This document shows positions 15,721 to 24,721 of a DNA stretch of 64,000 nt, piece by piece. The position numbers and the translations under genes are program-made. The notes below the pieces were generated by a model. The model was not told where the DNA came from. It made no database searches and was given only the letters and a program-made list of their open reading frames with translations. Source of the stretch: Methylacidimicrobium sp. B4. GTDB taxonomy: Bacteria > Verrucomicrobiota > Verrucomicrobiia > Methylacidiphilales > Methylacidiphilaceae. How positions within the stretch are numbered: the first letter of the stretch is position 1; every line of letters begins with the position of its first letter. The DNA lies in contig NZ_CP066203.1 in NCBI RefSeq assembly GCF_017310545.1, positions 124,001-188,000 of the forward strand, read 5' to 3'.

Positions 15721-16452
15721 CTATGCCTTCTTGCGCCAGAGGGTGGCCTCGGGGAGGCACCACTGGAACTTTCGGGGATGCTCGCGGAGGACGAGCGGCA
15801 GATCCCATCGGCGCAAGAGGGTAAAATAGGGTTCGAGAAGAGCGGCGACCCGTTCGGAGCCCGGAAGGAGCCAATGCGGGCGCGGCGTGTATTCCGGGAG
15901 CCAGGTGAAGGGAGAGGTGAGGAGGAATTGTCCGCCGGGACGGACGAGGGAAGAGCACCGTCGGAGGAGGGCCGCGGGATCGGGAACCCGATCGAGGAGG
16001 TTGGCGGCCAGGAGGAGATCGACGGGATCGCCACAAGGGGCCGAAAGGGCGTCGCCGACCTCAAAGGCGATGCGCTCCGGGCGGACCCCGGGCGGACGGG
16101 AGAAGAGCCATTCTTCGGTCCGGTCGCCTTCGAGGGGAACCGCAGAGCGGAGGAAGCCGTCCGTTTGCAGGAGGCGGGCGGCTTGGATGAAGGCTTCGGA
16201 GCGGTCGAGCCCGACGACGCGGCGGCAGCGCCGGGAGAGCTCGAAGCAGGACCGCCCGACGGAGCAGCCGAGCTCCAGCGCATGGGGATCGGGGGGAAGT
16301 TCTTCCCACCGGAAGCCTTCCCGGACGCAACGGACGGGGAAGTCGGCCAGCACCTGGAAGGCCTCGCTTGGCAACTGCCAGCCCGGCGGGCCGTAGTGGA
16401 GGACCAGGTACTGGGCCAGGGCCGGCCCCGTCTCGTAGAAGGCCACGCTCAT
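15721..16452 (-). CDS. Stand-alone OvoA C-terminal-type methyltransferase (4-mercaptohistidine N1-methyltransferase-like)
   Basis: This 243-residue SAM-dependent methyltransferase matches the C-terminal domain of the ovothiol enzyme OvoA: FYETGPALAQYLVLHYG, FPVRCVREGF, motif I ALELGCSVGRSCFELSR, VGLDRSEAFIQAARLL, LLAANLLDRVPDP, LVRPGGQFLLTSPFTWLPEY TPR, and REHPRKFQWCLPEATLWR. In OvoA this domain adds the N-pi methyl group to 5-thiohistidine. No sulfoxide synthase domain is present here or nearby, so the substrate is uncertain. The ATG overlaps the stop of the upstream M29-like gene (ATGA), indicating translational coupling. Confidence 0.82.
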   Translation of the reverse strand: MSVAFYETGPALAQYLVLHYGPPGWQLPSEAFQVLADFPVRCVREGFRWEELPPDPHALELGCSVGRSCFELSRRCRRVVGLDRSEAFIQAARLLQTDGFLRSAVPLEGDRTEEWLFSRPPGVRPERIAFEVGDALSAPCGDPVDLLLAANLLDRVPDPAALLRRCSSLVRPGGQFLLTSPFTWLPEYTPRPHWLLPGSERVAALLEPYFTLLRRWDLPLVLREHPRKFQWCLPEATLWRKKA

Positions 16453-17639
16453 CCCGTGCGGCCCAGCAGCTCGCGGAAGTAGGGGCCCAGCCGGTACTCC
16501 TCGAGGAGGATCTGGGTCTCTCCGTCTCGTTCCATCCGCACCTGGGGAACTTCAATGTCTGGAGTCCTGAAGGGAGCGAAGAGGATGTCGTCGTGGGTCG
16601 CATTCCGGGGATGGCGGAAGCCCGAGGGTCCCAACGGGCCCCCGAGGTGGTCGGAGCGTCCGGTTGCGATGTGAAAGGTGCCGAGGATCTTCTCGTCCTG
16701 GATGTCGGGTCCCGCGGGCGGAAGCTCCTGGGTGCCGAAGCCGAGCTCCCCCACCTCTCCCGTAGCGGGGTCCTCGGCTAGGCGACGGTTGTAGAGGTCG
16801 ACCCGGATGGGATCGCCGCGGAGGAGTTGCGCCTCCCGGGCTCGTCCGCCACTGACTTGGACGATCGCCGTGGTCCCATCCTCCCAGCGATGGGGGAACG
16901 CACCTTCGGCGCCGGTAGGGACAAAGTAGACCTCCCCCGCCGGCAGGTTGACGATATCGGGCTTCTCCCCACGGCAGAGCCCGTGGCTCTTCTGTGCCTC
17001 GACCCCGCGGGTTTCCAGGGCTAGCGAGAGGGGAGCGCCCTCGATCCGGAAGTCGATGCGGATCCGATCGGCGCCCGAGAGACCGGAACGGAGGATCTCC
17101 GCCTGTCGGCTCACCTCCTCGTAGTCGACCGAAAGGCCGCTGGCCACAATCGTCCGGTTGAGCCCGTGCAGGGTCGCCCCGCGGAAGCCGAATGCCTTCG
17201 CCTTGGCGGTGAGCGGGGCGGTTGCCGAGAAGCGGGAGAAGCAGAGGAAGAGGTCGAAGCGGGGATAGAGGTCTCGGTCGAAGAGGAGCCGATTCCCGAA
17301 GGGATCGAAGGCTTCGGAGGGGAGATCCAGGTTGCTTCCGCCAGTCTCCCCATAGGCGAAGAGGTCCCCTCCGACCAGCCCGAGCTCGTCCCGGACGCCC
17401 CTCTGGAGCCCTTCGAAAAAGACCTCGTAGGCGAGCCGTTGCACCGAAGCGCTCGGGTCGTTCCGGAAGGCGTAGCCCCGAACCCTGCGAGGGTCCGGAA
17501 GGTCGATGAGAAGGGCGATCCGCTCCCCCCGGCGTGGGGCAAAGACGGTCCGAAGGAGGCGCGAGAGGTCGAAGGGGGGGAAAGGCGGCAGATCCGAGTG
17601 CATGGCTCCAGTAAAGGACAGCAGCGGGTCTCCCGGCAA
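16449..17639 (-). CDS. M29-type aminopeptidase-like protein coupled to the methyltransferase
   Basis: The 396-residue protein carries, in order, the residues expected of M29 (aminopeptidase T/AmpS) metal ligands: Glu in NLPAGEVYFVP, Glu in GELGFGTQ, His in ILGTFHIATGRSDHLGG, and His-Asp in THDDILFAP. M29 enzymes are two-metal cytosolic aminopeptidases; here the N-terminal half is atypical and the C-terminus is short, so peptidase activity is not assured. It overlaps the OvoA-type methyltransferase gene by 4 bases, and the pair may act on a histidine-derived thiol or small peptide. ATG 17603 (MHSDLPPF) is an alternative start. Confidence 0.65.
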   Translation of the reverse strand: MPGDPLLSFTGAMHSDLPPFPPFDLSRLLRTVFAPRRGERIALLIDLPDPRRVRGYAFRNDPSASVQRLAYEVFFEGLQRGVRDELGLVGGDLFAYGETGGSNLDLPSEAFDPFGNRLLFDRDLYPRFDLFLCFSRFSATAPLTAKAKAFGFRGATLHGLNRTIVASGLSVDYEEVSRQAEILRSGLSGADRIRIDFRIEGAPLSLALETRGVEAQKSHGLCRGEKPDIVNLPAGEVYFVPTGAEGAFPHRWEDGTTAIVQVSGGRAREAQLLRGDPIRVDLYNRRLAEDPATGEVGELGFGTQELPPAGPDIQDEKILGTFHIATGRSDHLGGPLGPSGFRHPRNATHDDILFAPFRTPDIEVPQVRMERDGETQILLEEYRLGPYFRELLGRTG

Positions 17640-17729
17640 GAAGAGGTTTCTCCAGGGAAGAAGGGAGCGGAAGGGAGCGAGAAGCTGGAAGAAGCCGGGC
17701 GGAGTGTTAAGATGGGGAGGAGCAGGCCA

Positions 17730-18800
17730 ATGAAAGCGCAGGTGTTTCTTCTGATCCCCTTCGACATGGGGCTCGAGCTCGACTTCCGGGAGCCGGAGAC
17801 CAAGGGTCTCATGAAGCAGTTCGCCCGGCCGCGGACCGAGCCCGTCTCCTTTCGGGGGACGCCTCTGGCCGAAGGCGATGCGGTGGCCCGGATCTACAAC
17901 TTCGGGGTGGGCATCCTCCAGCTCTCCTTCTTTGTCCAGGGTGACTTGAATTTCTACGCGAGCCTGGCTTCCCGGATCGACCTGCTCCGGCTCGGGGCGG
18001 CTCCGATCGCCGATTGGGCGCGAACGACCGTGGGCGAGGTGCTCGCGGAGGCGAAGCAGTTTGCCACCTACCAGTATGAGTTCCGCCTGGACGAGATCCA
18101 GGTGTTCCCGGTCCTCTCCCTGGAGCCGGGAGTGGTCGGCGATGCGGAAGCCTTTCTCCGGGAGAACCTCAAGACCTTGTACGGGATGGTTTCGGGGGAG
18201 CCGAGCTATGACATCCTCTCCTCGTTCGTTCTCGACCAGGAGAAGCTGGTCAACTTCGGCTACTACGAGAACGAGCTCATCCTCATCAAGCGGTTTGGAG
18301 CCGTTGTCTCTTCCCTGGAGGCGGGAACGATCCTCGATATGATCCGGCTCGCCTATGCGCTCTACTGGAACCTCCGATCATACAACTCCCTCCTCGACCG
18401 GGAGATCGGGCGCGCCCGGGCGCTGGTCGCCCATCTCCCCCCTTGGCACAAGTTCTGGGTGATGCCCCGCTGGTATGAGCGCTTCTCGAGCGAGGCGATG
18501 GACTTCGTTCGCGACAAGCTGGCGATCGTCGAGTCGATCTATCAGGTGTTCGGCAATGTCCTGCGGATCGACTCGGATTGGCATCTGCGGACGATCCACC
18601 GCTATGTGGAGCAGGTCTTCGACATCGGCGATCTTTCGAAGGCGGTCAATGCGAAGCTCGACCGGATCGAGCAGTGCTACAGCTCGGCGCAGGATTTCAT
18701 CTCCACCAACTTCTTCATCGCCGTGGAGATCCTCCTCATGCTCTCGTTCGCCTGGATGGTTCTCGACACGGCCTTGCTCTTCGTGATCGCTCACAAGTGA
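17730..18800 (+). CDS. RMD1/DUF155-like membrane-anchored protein
   Basis: ATG 17730 with GGGAGGAG gives 356 residues. The architecture is a soluble N-terminal domain, a helical middle, and a single C-terminal membrane helix (EILLMLSFAWMVLDTALLFV). The C-terminal region IYQVFGNVLRIDSDWHL...YVEQVFDIGDL...LNAKLDRIEQ-like spacing resembles the DUF155 family (yeast Rmd1/Sif2-type proteins and bacterial homologues), where a helical bundle precedes a tail anchor. The assignment is by pattern only and the function is unknown. It is divergent from the M29-like gene and convergent with the TPM genes. Confidence 0.6.
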   Translation: MKAQVFLLIPFDMGLELDFREPETKGLMKQFARPRTEPVSFRGTPLAEGDAVARIYNFGVGILQLSFFVQGDLNFYASLASRIDLLRLGAAPIADWARTTVGEVLAEAKQFATYQYEFRLDEIQVFPVLSLEPGVVGDAEAFLRENLKTLYGMVSGEPSYDILSSFVLDQEKLVNFGYYENELILIKRFGAVVSSLEAGTILDMIRLAYALYWNLRSYNSLLDREIGRARALVAHLPPWHKFWVMPRWYERFSSEAMDFVRDKLAIVESIYQVFGNVLRIDSDWHLRTIHRYVEQVFDIGDLSKAVNAKLDRIEQCYSSAQDFISTNFFIAVEILLMLSFAWMVLDTALLFVIAHK

Positions 18801-18825
18801 GCGAGGCGGTGCCGGAGATCCCGCG

Positions 18826-19374
18826 TCAGCTTCCCCCTTCACCCTCAGAAACGGGATTGCCCCGGTCGAGGACGGTTGGCGAATCCGGAAGCTCGCTCCT
18901 CTTTCCTTCTCGGGCGGGAAAGTGGCGGCTCAGGTGGTTCCCTACCAGCTGAATGGCCTCGAGGCTTCCTTCGAGGAAGCGGCCCTTCCCGAACTCCGCT
19001 TGCATGCGGGAGCAGATCGTCTTCCACTCTGCCTCTCCGACGGCCTGGTGGATCGCCCGATCGGCTACGATCTCAATGCTCCGGTCAGGCACCAGGACGT
19101 AGAGGAGAACCCCATTGTTCCGTTCCGTGTCCCAGACGCCGAGCTGCGCGAAGAGCTCGCAGGCCCGCTCGCGGGCGGTCATCCCACGGAGAAGCCGGCG
19201 CCAATCGAGCGCATGCTCGATCACGAAGCAGATCTCGCCATCATAGCGCCGTTCCGCTTGGGCGATGGCCGCCTCGATGCGCTCAAGCGTCCCCGGGGGG
19301 AAAGGCCGGGCGGCAAAGCGTGAGCCCGCGCGCCAGTGGCGGAAGAAACGGCGGGCGGCTTCGGATCCGTTCAT
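18826..19374 (-). CDS. TPM-domain protein (cytosolic type)
   Basis: The 182-residue product is a single TPM domain: RIEAAIAQAERRYDGEICFVIEH, then RERACELFAQLGVWDTERNNGVLLYVLVPDRSIEIVADRAIH, then W..IC..M...F..G.F.EG....I. It has no signal peptide or membrane helix. TPM proteins usually accompany LemA and a second, membrane-bound TPM protein, as here; they are linked to envelope stress or photosystem/metal-cofactor assembly in other organisms, but the bacterial role is unclear. The start codon abuts the stop of the upstream TPM gene, so the three genes form an operon lemA-TPM-TPM. Confidence 0.88.
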   Translation of the reverse strand: MNGSEAARRFFRHWRAGSRFAARPFPPGTLERIEAAIAQAERRYDGEICFVIEHALDWRRLLRGMTARERACELFAQLGVWDTERNNGVLLYVLVPDRSIEIVADRAIHQAVGEAEWKTICSRMQAEFGKGRFLEGSLEAIQLVGNHLSRHFPAREGKRSELPDSPTVLDRGNPVSEGEGGS

Positions 19375-20295
19375 CTACCACCTCCCGGAGGCGCCACCGC
19401 CTCCGAATTGCCCGCCCTGGCCTCCACGGAAGCCGCCCGAATCACCGCCGAATCCTCCCCAACCACCCCAGCCCGAGAAATTCCGACCCTCGCGCCAGGC
19501 GACCGGGCCGCCGCGGCCGGAAAGGAATCCGGCAAGGAAGAGCGCAGCTCCGGCGGCGAGCAGTCCGACGAGGAGTCCGATCCAGAACCCTCCCAGGAGC
19601 GCCCATCCCGTCAGGAGCCCGAGGCCGCCCGCAAGTGCAGCACCGAGGAAGGGGCCGAAGAGGCTGCTGACGACCATCACGAGCACAAAGAGCCCGCCGA
19701 GAATGGGGCCGCGATCGGCGCCCTCGGCCGATTTGGGTGCTGCCTTGGGAATCGCCTTGAGCGGCGGAAGGGGCTCTCCTGAGATCTTGGCGAGGACGGC
19801 GTCAAGCCCGACCGAGATCCCGGAAAAGAAGAGGCCTTTCTTGAAGAAGGGCAGGATCCGGTCCTCGATGATCCGTTTGGCTGCCGCATCGGGGATCACT
19901 CCTTCCAATCCATAGCCGACTTCCAGGCGGACCACCCGCTCCTCGGTCACGATCAGGAGGAGAACCCCATCGTCGATTCCCTTGCGGCCGAGCTTCCACT
20001 GTTCCACGACCCGGATGCCGTAGCTCTCGGCCGATTCGGGCCGGGTCGTCGGGACGATAAGCACGGCCACCTGGCTCCCCTTCTGCTGAGCGAAAAGGCG
20101 CAGCTTCCGGTCGAGGGAGGCTCGCTCCCGGCCGGAGAGGAGGCGGGCCTGGTCGACGACGTAGCTCTGGAACGGGGGAATCGCCGCCGCTTCGGGCTCC
20201 TCGGTTTCCACCTGGGCCCACAGCAGGCTGCCGCCCAACCAGAGAAGGGCAAACAGCGGCCAGCGAATCGACCCGAAGGGAAACGCTCTCATCAC
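19375..20295 (-). CDS. TPM-domain membrane protein (YgcG-like)
   Basis: The 306-residue protein has an N-terminal signal peptide (PLFALLWLGGSLLWA), a TPM domain (FQSYVVDQARLLSGRERASL, VLIVPTTRPESAESYGIRVVEQWKLGRKGIDDGVLLLI, YGLEGVIPDAAAKRII), two to three membrane helices (residues ~205-265) and a Gly-rich tail ending FGGGGASGRW. This is the classical YgcG architecture. It overlaps lemA by four bases (ATGA) and the second TPM gene follows directly. The domain is periplasmic; in this family it binds divalent metals in some structures. Confidence 0.9.
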   Translation of the reverse strand: MMRAFPFGSIRWPLFALLWLGGSLLWAQVETEEPEAAAIPPFQSYVVDQARLLSGRERASLDRKLRLFAQQKGSQVAVLIVPTTRPESAESYGIRVVEQWKLGRKGIDDGVLLLIVTEERVVRLEVGYGLEGVIPDAAAKRIIEDRILPFFKKGLFFSGISVGLDAVLAKISGEPLPPLKAIPKAAPKSAEGADRGPILGGLFVLVMVVSSLFGPFLGAALAGGLGLLTGWALLGGFWIGLLVGLLAAGAALFLAGFLSGRGGPVAWREGRNFSGWGGWGGFGGDSGGFRGGQGGQFGGGGASGRW

Positions 20296-20921
20296 GGAGA
20301 GGAAGCGCCCGGAGAGGGCCCCGGGAAATGGATGGGAGGGGGTTCGGAGATCTGCGCTTCGTTTTCGACCGAGAAGGTCGGCTTGACGGGATAGTGGAAG
20401 AGCAGAGCGGTCAGGCTCGTGGGAAAGGTGCGGATCAGCGTGTTATAGGCTTGGACCGCCTGGATGTAGCGGCGGCGCGCCACGGCAATCCGGTTCTCGG
20501 TGCCTTCGAGCTGGGCCTGCAGGTCGCGGAAGAGGGTATCGGCCTTCAGCTGCGGATAGTTTTCGGCCACCGCCAGGAGGCGGCCCAAAGCCGAGCCGAG
20601 CTCGCCTTGCGCGGCGGCAAAGTGCTGCATCGCCTCCTCGTTTTGCAAGAGCTCCGGCGTTACCGCAAGCGAGCCCACGCGGGAACGAGCCTCGGTGACC
20701 CGAGTGAGCACCTCCTTTTCGTGGACGGCGTATCCCTCGACGACCGAAACCAGGTTGGGAACGAGGTCAGCCCTCCGCTTGTACTGGTTGACGACTTCCG
20801 CCCAAGCCGCCTTGACCTTCTCGTCCTCCGACTGAACCTGGTTGTATCCGCAGCCGGTCAGGAGGAGGGGAAGGGCAAGAAGAAGCCAGGCGAGCTGGCG
20901 AGTCCCGAACGTCGCCCTCAT
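20292..20921 (-). CDS. lemA: LemA family lipoprotein
   Basis: From ATG 20921 the product is about 209 residues with a lipoprotein signal (MRATFGTRQLAWLLLALPLL then LLTGCGYNQ, lipobox Cys). The LemA core follows: VQSEDEKVKAAWAEVVNQY, then RRADLVPNLVSVVEGYAVHEKEVL, and the helical stretch to LLFHYPVKPTFSVEN. LemA is a long helical hairpin anchored at the membrane and exposed to the periplasm. An in-frame ATG at 20972 would add 17 residues; the shorter start gives the better signal peptide, though neither has a strong ribosome site. First gene of the lemA-TPM-TPM operon, divergent from fbp. Confidence 0.88.
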   Translation of the reverse strand: MRATFGTRQLAWLLLALPLLLTGCGYNQVQSEDEKVKAAWAEVVNQYKRRADLVPNLVSVVEGYAVHEKEVLTRVTEARSRVGSLAVTPELLQNEEAMQHFAAAQGELGSALGRLLAVAENYPQLKADTLFRDLQAQLEGTENRIAVARRRYIQAVQAYNTLIRTFPTSLTALLFHYPVKPTFSVENEAQISEPPPIHFPGPSPGASSP

Positions 20922-21193
20922 CAAGGAGGCCGCCGCACCGAGCGGAAGCGAAAGCCATTGCCCGAAGTTCATGATGCCGCTAGTCGTAATCCGAGCGGGG
21001 GGGGAGAAGCAAGCCATCCGGACGCGCCGCCAGGGGTTGGAGTGGGGTCTCGAGAGCGTCTCGCCCCCGGGCGAGAAAGGCGCTTGTCCAGAGAAGCAAA
21101 AGCCTGCTTACTCAGCGCAGAGCGTTTTCTCGGAAAGTGAAGGTAGTAAAGCTTGCGTCTGTGGGGAGAATGCGATTTACGATGGAAACGATT

Positions 21194-21212
21194 GCCGCCC
21201 ATCGGGGGCGGC
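21194..21212 (+). promoter_or_regulatory. Perfect stem-loop directly upstream of the fbp ribosome site
   Basis: GCCGCCC (21194-21200) and GGGCGGC (21206-21212) form a 7-bp GC stem with loop ATCGG. The fbp ribosome site GGAAGGAAGGAG starts three bases later. The structure would sit at the edge of the ribosome-binding region of the fbp-prkB transcript, where it could protect the 5' end or modulate initiation. Observation from sequence; role inferred. Confidence 0.5.
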
Positions 21213-21231
21213 ACGGAAGGAAGGAGAAGCG

Positions 21232-22299
21232 ATGCCCTATCATCGGGCCACATTGAGTACGTTCTTAATCGACGAGCGGCGAAGAACACCGAGCTTCGAT
21301 CCGGAGCTCGCGGGGTTGATCAAGGATGTGGAGGTCGCCTGCAAATATATTGCCTCGGCGGTCTCGCGCGGCAGGCTGGTTGAGGAGAAGGCCAGCACGA
21401 AGGTCAATATCCAGGGCGAGGAGCAGAAGCCCCTCGACGTGATCGCCAACGAGATGGTCCTCCAGACCTGCGACTCGACCGAGCAGCTCCTGGGCGTGGT
21501 CTCCGAGGAGATGGAGAACCCTTACCCGATCCAAAGGGGCCGCAACGGACGCTATCTGCTGGTCTACGACCCTTTGGACGGCTCGTCCAATCTCGATTTG
21601 AATGTGACCGTCGGCTCGATCTTCTCAGTCTTGCGCGCTCCGGAAGGAGCCCAGGAGCTCAAGCCCGAGCATTTCCTGCAACCGGGGATCTCCCAGGTTG
21701 CGGCGGGCTTCACTCTCTACGGTCCGAGCGTCATGCTGGTCCTGACCCTGGGACGGGGTGTTCATGGATTTACGCTCGATCGAGAGGTTGGAACCTTCAT
21801 CCTGACGCATCCCGACATGCGGATTCCGGAGGAGACGCGGGAGTTTGCGATCAATGCCTCCAACGAGCGCTTCTGGGAAGCTCCGGTCCGCCATTACGTG
21901 GAGGAGTGCAAGCAAGGCAAGAGCGGACCGCGCGGCGTGGATTTTAACATGCGCTGGATCGCTTCCATGGTGGCCGAGGTCTACCGGATCCTGATTCGTG
22001 GCGGGCTCTTCATGTATCCCCGCGACACCAAGGATCCAAGCAAGGGGGGCCGGCTGCGGCTCTTGTACGAGGCCAATCCGATGAGCCTGATCGTCGAGCA
22101 GGCCGGAGGGGCTTCGTGGACGGGGCGGGAGAGGATCCTCGAGGTCAAGCCGACCGCGCTCCACCAGCGGATCCCGGTGATTCTGGGATCGCGCAGCGAA
22201 GTGGAACGCCTCGTGAGCTACCACCATGCCTACGACCAGGGCGAGGAGCTCTCGTTCAAGTCCCCGCTCTTTGCCAATCGGTCGATCTTTCACAGCTAA
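21232..22299 (+). CDS. fbp: Fructose-1,6-bisphosphatase, class I
   Basis: ATG 21232 (with GGAAGGAAGGAG upstream) gives 355 residues, normal for class I FBPase. The signature DPLDGSSN is at residues 113-120, with upstream GVVSEEME and downstream NMRWIASMVAEVYRILIRGG and EQAGGASW motifs of the active site. It hydrolyses fructose-1,6-bisphosphate to fructose-6-phosphate in gluconeogenesis and the Calvin cycle. It lies 15 bases before phosphoribulokinase, so here the Calvin-cycle role (regeneration of ribulose bisphosphate) is most likely. Cytosolic. The long open frame upstream of this ATG is not coding. Confidence 0.97.
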   Translation: MPYHRATLSTFLIDERRRTPSFDPELAGLIKDVEVACKYIASAVSRGRLVEEKASTKVNIQGEEQKPLDVIANEMVLQTCDSTEQLLGVVSEEMENPYPIQRGRNGRYLLVYDPLDGSSNLDLNVTVGSIFSVLRAPEGAQELKPEHFLQPGISQVAAGFTLYGPSVMLVLTLGRGVHGFTLDREVGTFILTHPDMRIPEETREFAINASNERFWEAPVRHYVEECKQGKSGPRGVDFNMRWIASMVAEVYRILIRGGLFMYPRDTKDPSKGGRLRLLYEANPMSLIVEQAGGASWTGRERILEVKPTALHQRIPVILGSRSEVERLVSYHHAYDQGEELSFKSPLFANRSIFHS

Positions 22300-22314
22300 C
22301 CGAGGATTCATCGC

Positions 22315-23190
22315 ATGTCCGCAAAGCATCCTGTCGTCGCCGTCACGGGTTCGTCGGGGGCCGGCACCACGACCGTCAAGACCGCCTTTCAGCACATCTT
22401 CCGCCGGGAAGGGATCAACGCCTGGGTGGTCGAGGGGGACGCCTTTCATCGCTACAACCGTGTCGAGATGAAGGCCCGGATGGAGGAGATGGAGAAGAAG
22501 GGCAACCGCCATTTCAGCCATTTCGGACCGGAGGCCAACCTCTTCGAAGAGCTGGAAAAGCTCTTTCAGAGCTACGGGGAGACCGGCAGCGGCAAGGTGC
22601 GCAGGTACCTGCACAACGAGGAGGAAGCCGCCCCCTACCACCTCGAGCCGGGCACCTTTACGCCGTGGGAGGAGATTCCGGAAGGGACGGATCTCCTCTT
22701 TTACGAGGGGCTTCATGGCGCCGTCGTCACCGACAAGGTCGACGTGGCGCGGTATGCCGACCTCCTGATTGGCGTCGTGCCGATCATCAACCTCGAATGG
22801 ATCCAGAAAATTCACCGGGACAAGAAGGAGAGGGGCTACTCTCAGGAAGCGATCGTCCATACGATCCTTCGGCGCATGCCAGATTACGTCCACTACATCT
22901 GCCCGCAGTTCTCTCACACCCATGTCAACTTCCAGCGGGTGCCGACGGTGGATACCTCGAACCCGTTCATTGCGCGGGATATCCCTTCTCCCGATGAGAG
23001 CATTCTGGTGATCCGCTTCCGGAATCCGAAGGAGATCGACTTCTCCTATCTCCTTTCGATGCTCCACGGCTCGTTCATGTCCCGACCGAACACGATCGCC
23101 TGCCCCGGGGGGAAGATGCCCTTGGCGATGCAGTTGATCTTTACCCCGATGATCTGGAAGCTGATGCACCGCAAGAAGCAGACGCACTAA
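22315..23190 (+). CDS. prkB: Phosphoribulokinase (proteobacterial-type, PrkB)
   Basis: The 291-residue protein has P-loop GSSGAGTT (residues 12-19), EGDAFHRYNR with the catalytic Asp/His region, YEGLHGAVV and the C-terminal LPLAMQLI-like end (GGKMPLAMQLIFTP). This short form is the bacterial class I PRK rather than the redox-regulated plant type. It phosphorylates ribulose-5-phosphate to the Rubisco substrate. It is co-transcribed with fbp. Rubisco and other cbb genes are not in this window. Known verrucomicrobial methanotrophs fix CO2 by this cycle. Confidence 0.97.
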   Translation: MSAKHPVVAVTGSSGAGTTTVKTAFQHIFRREGINAWVVEGDAFHRYNRVEMKARMEEMEKKGNRHFSHFGPEANLFEELEKLFQSYGETGSGKVRRYLHNEEEAAPYHLEPGTFTPWEEIPEGTDLLFYEGLHGAVVTDKVDVARYADLLIGVVPIINLEWIQKIHRDKKERGYSQEAIVHTILRRMPDYVHYICPQFSHTHVNFQRVPTVDTSNPFIARDIPSPDESILVIRFRNPKEIDFSYLLSMLHGSFMSRPNTIACPGGKMPLAMQLIFTPMIWKLMHRKKQTH

Positions 23191-23193
23191 AGG

Positions 23194-23211
23194 CGTTCCC
23201 GGGGAGGAACG
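23194..23211. terminator. Inverted repeat between prkB and the convergent phosphoesterase gene
   Basis: CGTTCC (23194-23199) pairs with GGAACG (23206-23211) around loop CGGGGA, four bases after the prkB stop. An AAAA stretch follows and no T run is present, so it may be a bidirectional or factor-dependent terminator. Confidence 0.4.
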
Positions 23212-23257
23212 GGCGGAAAACTCGATCCGTCCGGTTGCCGCTGCGGAGCGCGTCGGG

Positions 23258-24721
23258 CTACCTCTTCGTCCAGTCGAGCGCTTCGGCCAGGTTGGCCGCC
23301 GCCGCGTCCCGATCGGAGAGCGGCTTGAGCTGGAAGCGCCATTCGAGCAGGCGAAGGAACGAGAGCGTTTCGTAGGTCTGGTGGTCGACCGCCCCTTTCC
23401 GTGCGTAGGGGGAGATCAGGATCGCCGGTACCCGGGGCCCCGGACCCCACCGGTCTCCCGCCGGTGGGGCGACATGGTCCCAGAAGCCGCCATATTCGTC
23501 GTAGGTCAGGAGAATCACGCACCGGGACCAGTAGCGGGAGTCCTGGATCGCCCGAATGAGTGAAAGCACGTGGCGCTCTCCCTCTTCCACATTGGAATAC
23601 CCCGGGTGCTCGTTCTCTTTCCCCAGGGGCTTTACGAAGCAGACCGAGGGAAGGGTGCCCTTTTTTAAATCACCGAGCAGATCGGCTTCGTCCTTGAGAT
23701 GAAGCTTCCCCTCCGGGCTCTCCGGGCTGTATCGGGCGAAATAGGCGAAAGGCTGATGGTGGAAGCGAAAGGAGGGTGCGGGGTGTCCTGCGACCGCGTC
23801 CCGCCACCCCCCCGAATACCAGGCCCAGGAGACACCGGCTTCGGTGAGCCTCTCTCCGATGGTCGGTGCGGTGAGGGGTGGGAGAAGATGGTCCTGGGGG
23901 GTCTTGACGCTATGAGGCGCTTGGGCTCCTTGGACCGACCCCACGATATAGCCATCGGGTGTCAGCTTGCCGTCCTTGTGTAGCTCCACCAGGCGGCCCG
24001 ATCCGTCCAAGACCGGATCGGCGACCCATTCACTGGGAGGGTTGCCGGGCCAGCGGGGCGTCTGGCAGGAGACCAGCCAGATGTGATTGAGAAAGGAGGA
24101 GCCGAAGGCGCTCTGGAAGAAATGGTCGAGCACCGTGTACTCCCGGGCGAGGGGAAAGAGGGGGAGCCGGCGGGTCTCATAATAGCCCATGGGAAGCGCT
24201 CCGGTGGCTCCCCAGGCGACATACTGGTTGCTTGCTCCTCCCGCGATCTGGAGCTGGCAGGGATAGAACGAATGGGTCGGGTCCGGGGTGAGCTCGCGCA
24301 GCGAAACGTAGGAGAGGAGCGGGAAGGGGCGGTTGGGAAGGTTCTGCGGGAATCGCGGGTCGGGATGCTTCTCCTTGTCGTCGCGGACCGGAGGGAGCTG
24401 CTTGTAGGGGACCCCCGACCGATCGAGCTGGACCGCCGCCTCCCCAGCCTGGGTGATGCCATCAGCACCGGGAAACCCTCCCAGGAGGTTGTCGAAGCTA
24501 TGGTTTTCCTGAAAGATGAGGAGGATGTGATCGATCGGTGCCTTGGAGGGAGGCGGCAGGGCGGCCCCGGCGGCCATGCCGTGGAGAAGCGGAAGGGCCA
24601 TGCCCAGGGCGAGAAGGCCGCGGGAGAAGAAGCGCACACCGAGCTTTGGGGAGATCACGGGTCTATTTCGCTCCTTGCTAGGAATTTCGGCTGCTTTAGA
24701 AGCTTGCCCCGATGCTTCCAT
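23258..24721 (-). CDS. Secreted phosphoesterase (phospholipase C/acid phosphatase family)
   Basis: The 487-residue protein has a signal peptide-like segment ([20 protein letters not shown]) and the PF04185 phosphoesterase pattern: [23 protein letters not shown] (metal-binding ENHSFD), [33 protein letters not shown], and the late [19 protein letters not shown] with [11 protein letters not shown]. Family members cleave phosphodiesters or phosphomonoesters of phospholipids and other organic phosphates in the periplasm. Its start overlaps the end of the TonB-receptor gene by 26 bases and it shares that gene's promoter region with Pho-box-like repeats, supporting a role in phosphate acquisition. 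An internal start nearer the signal peptide is possible. Confidence 0.87.
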   Translation of the reverse strand: MEASGQASKAAEIPSKERNRPVISPKLGVRFFSRGLLALGMALPLLHGMAAGAALPPPSKAPIDHILLIFQENHSFDNLLGGFPGADGITQAGEAAVQLDRSGVPYKQLPPVRDDKEKHPDPRFPQNLPNRPFPLLSYVSLRELTPDPTHSFYPCQLQIAGGASNQYVAWGATGALPMGYYETRRLPLFPLAREYTVLDHFFQSAFGSSFLNHIWLVSCQTPRWPGNPPSEWVADPVLDGSGRLVELHKDGKLTPDGYIVGSVQGAQAPHSVKTPQDHLLPPLTAPTIGERLTEAGVSWAWYSGGWRDAVAGHPAPSFRFHHQPFAYFARYSPESPEGKLHLKDEADLLGDLKKGTLPSVCFVKPLGKENEHPGYSNVEEGERHVLSLIRAIQDSRYWSRCVILLTYDEYGGFWDHVAPPAGDRWGPGPRVPAILISPYARKGAVDHQTYETLSFLRLLEWRFQLKPLSDRDAAAANLAEALDWTKR

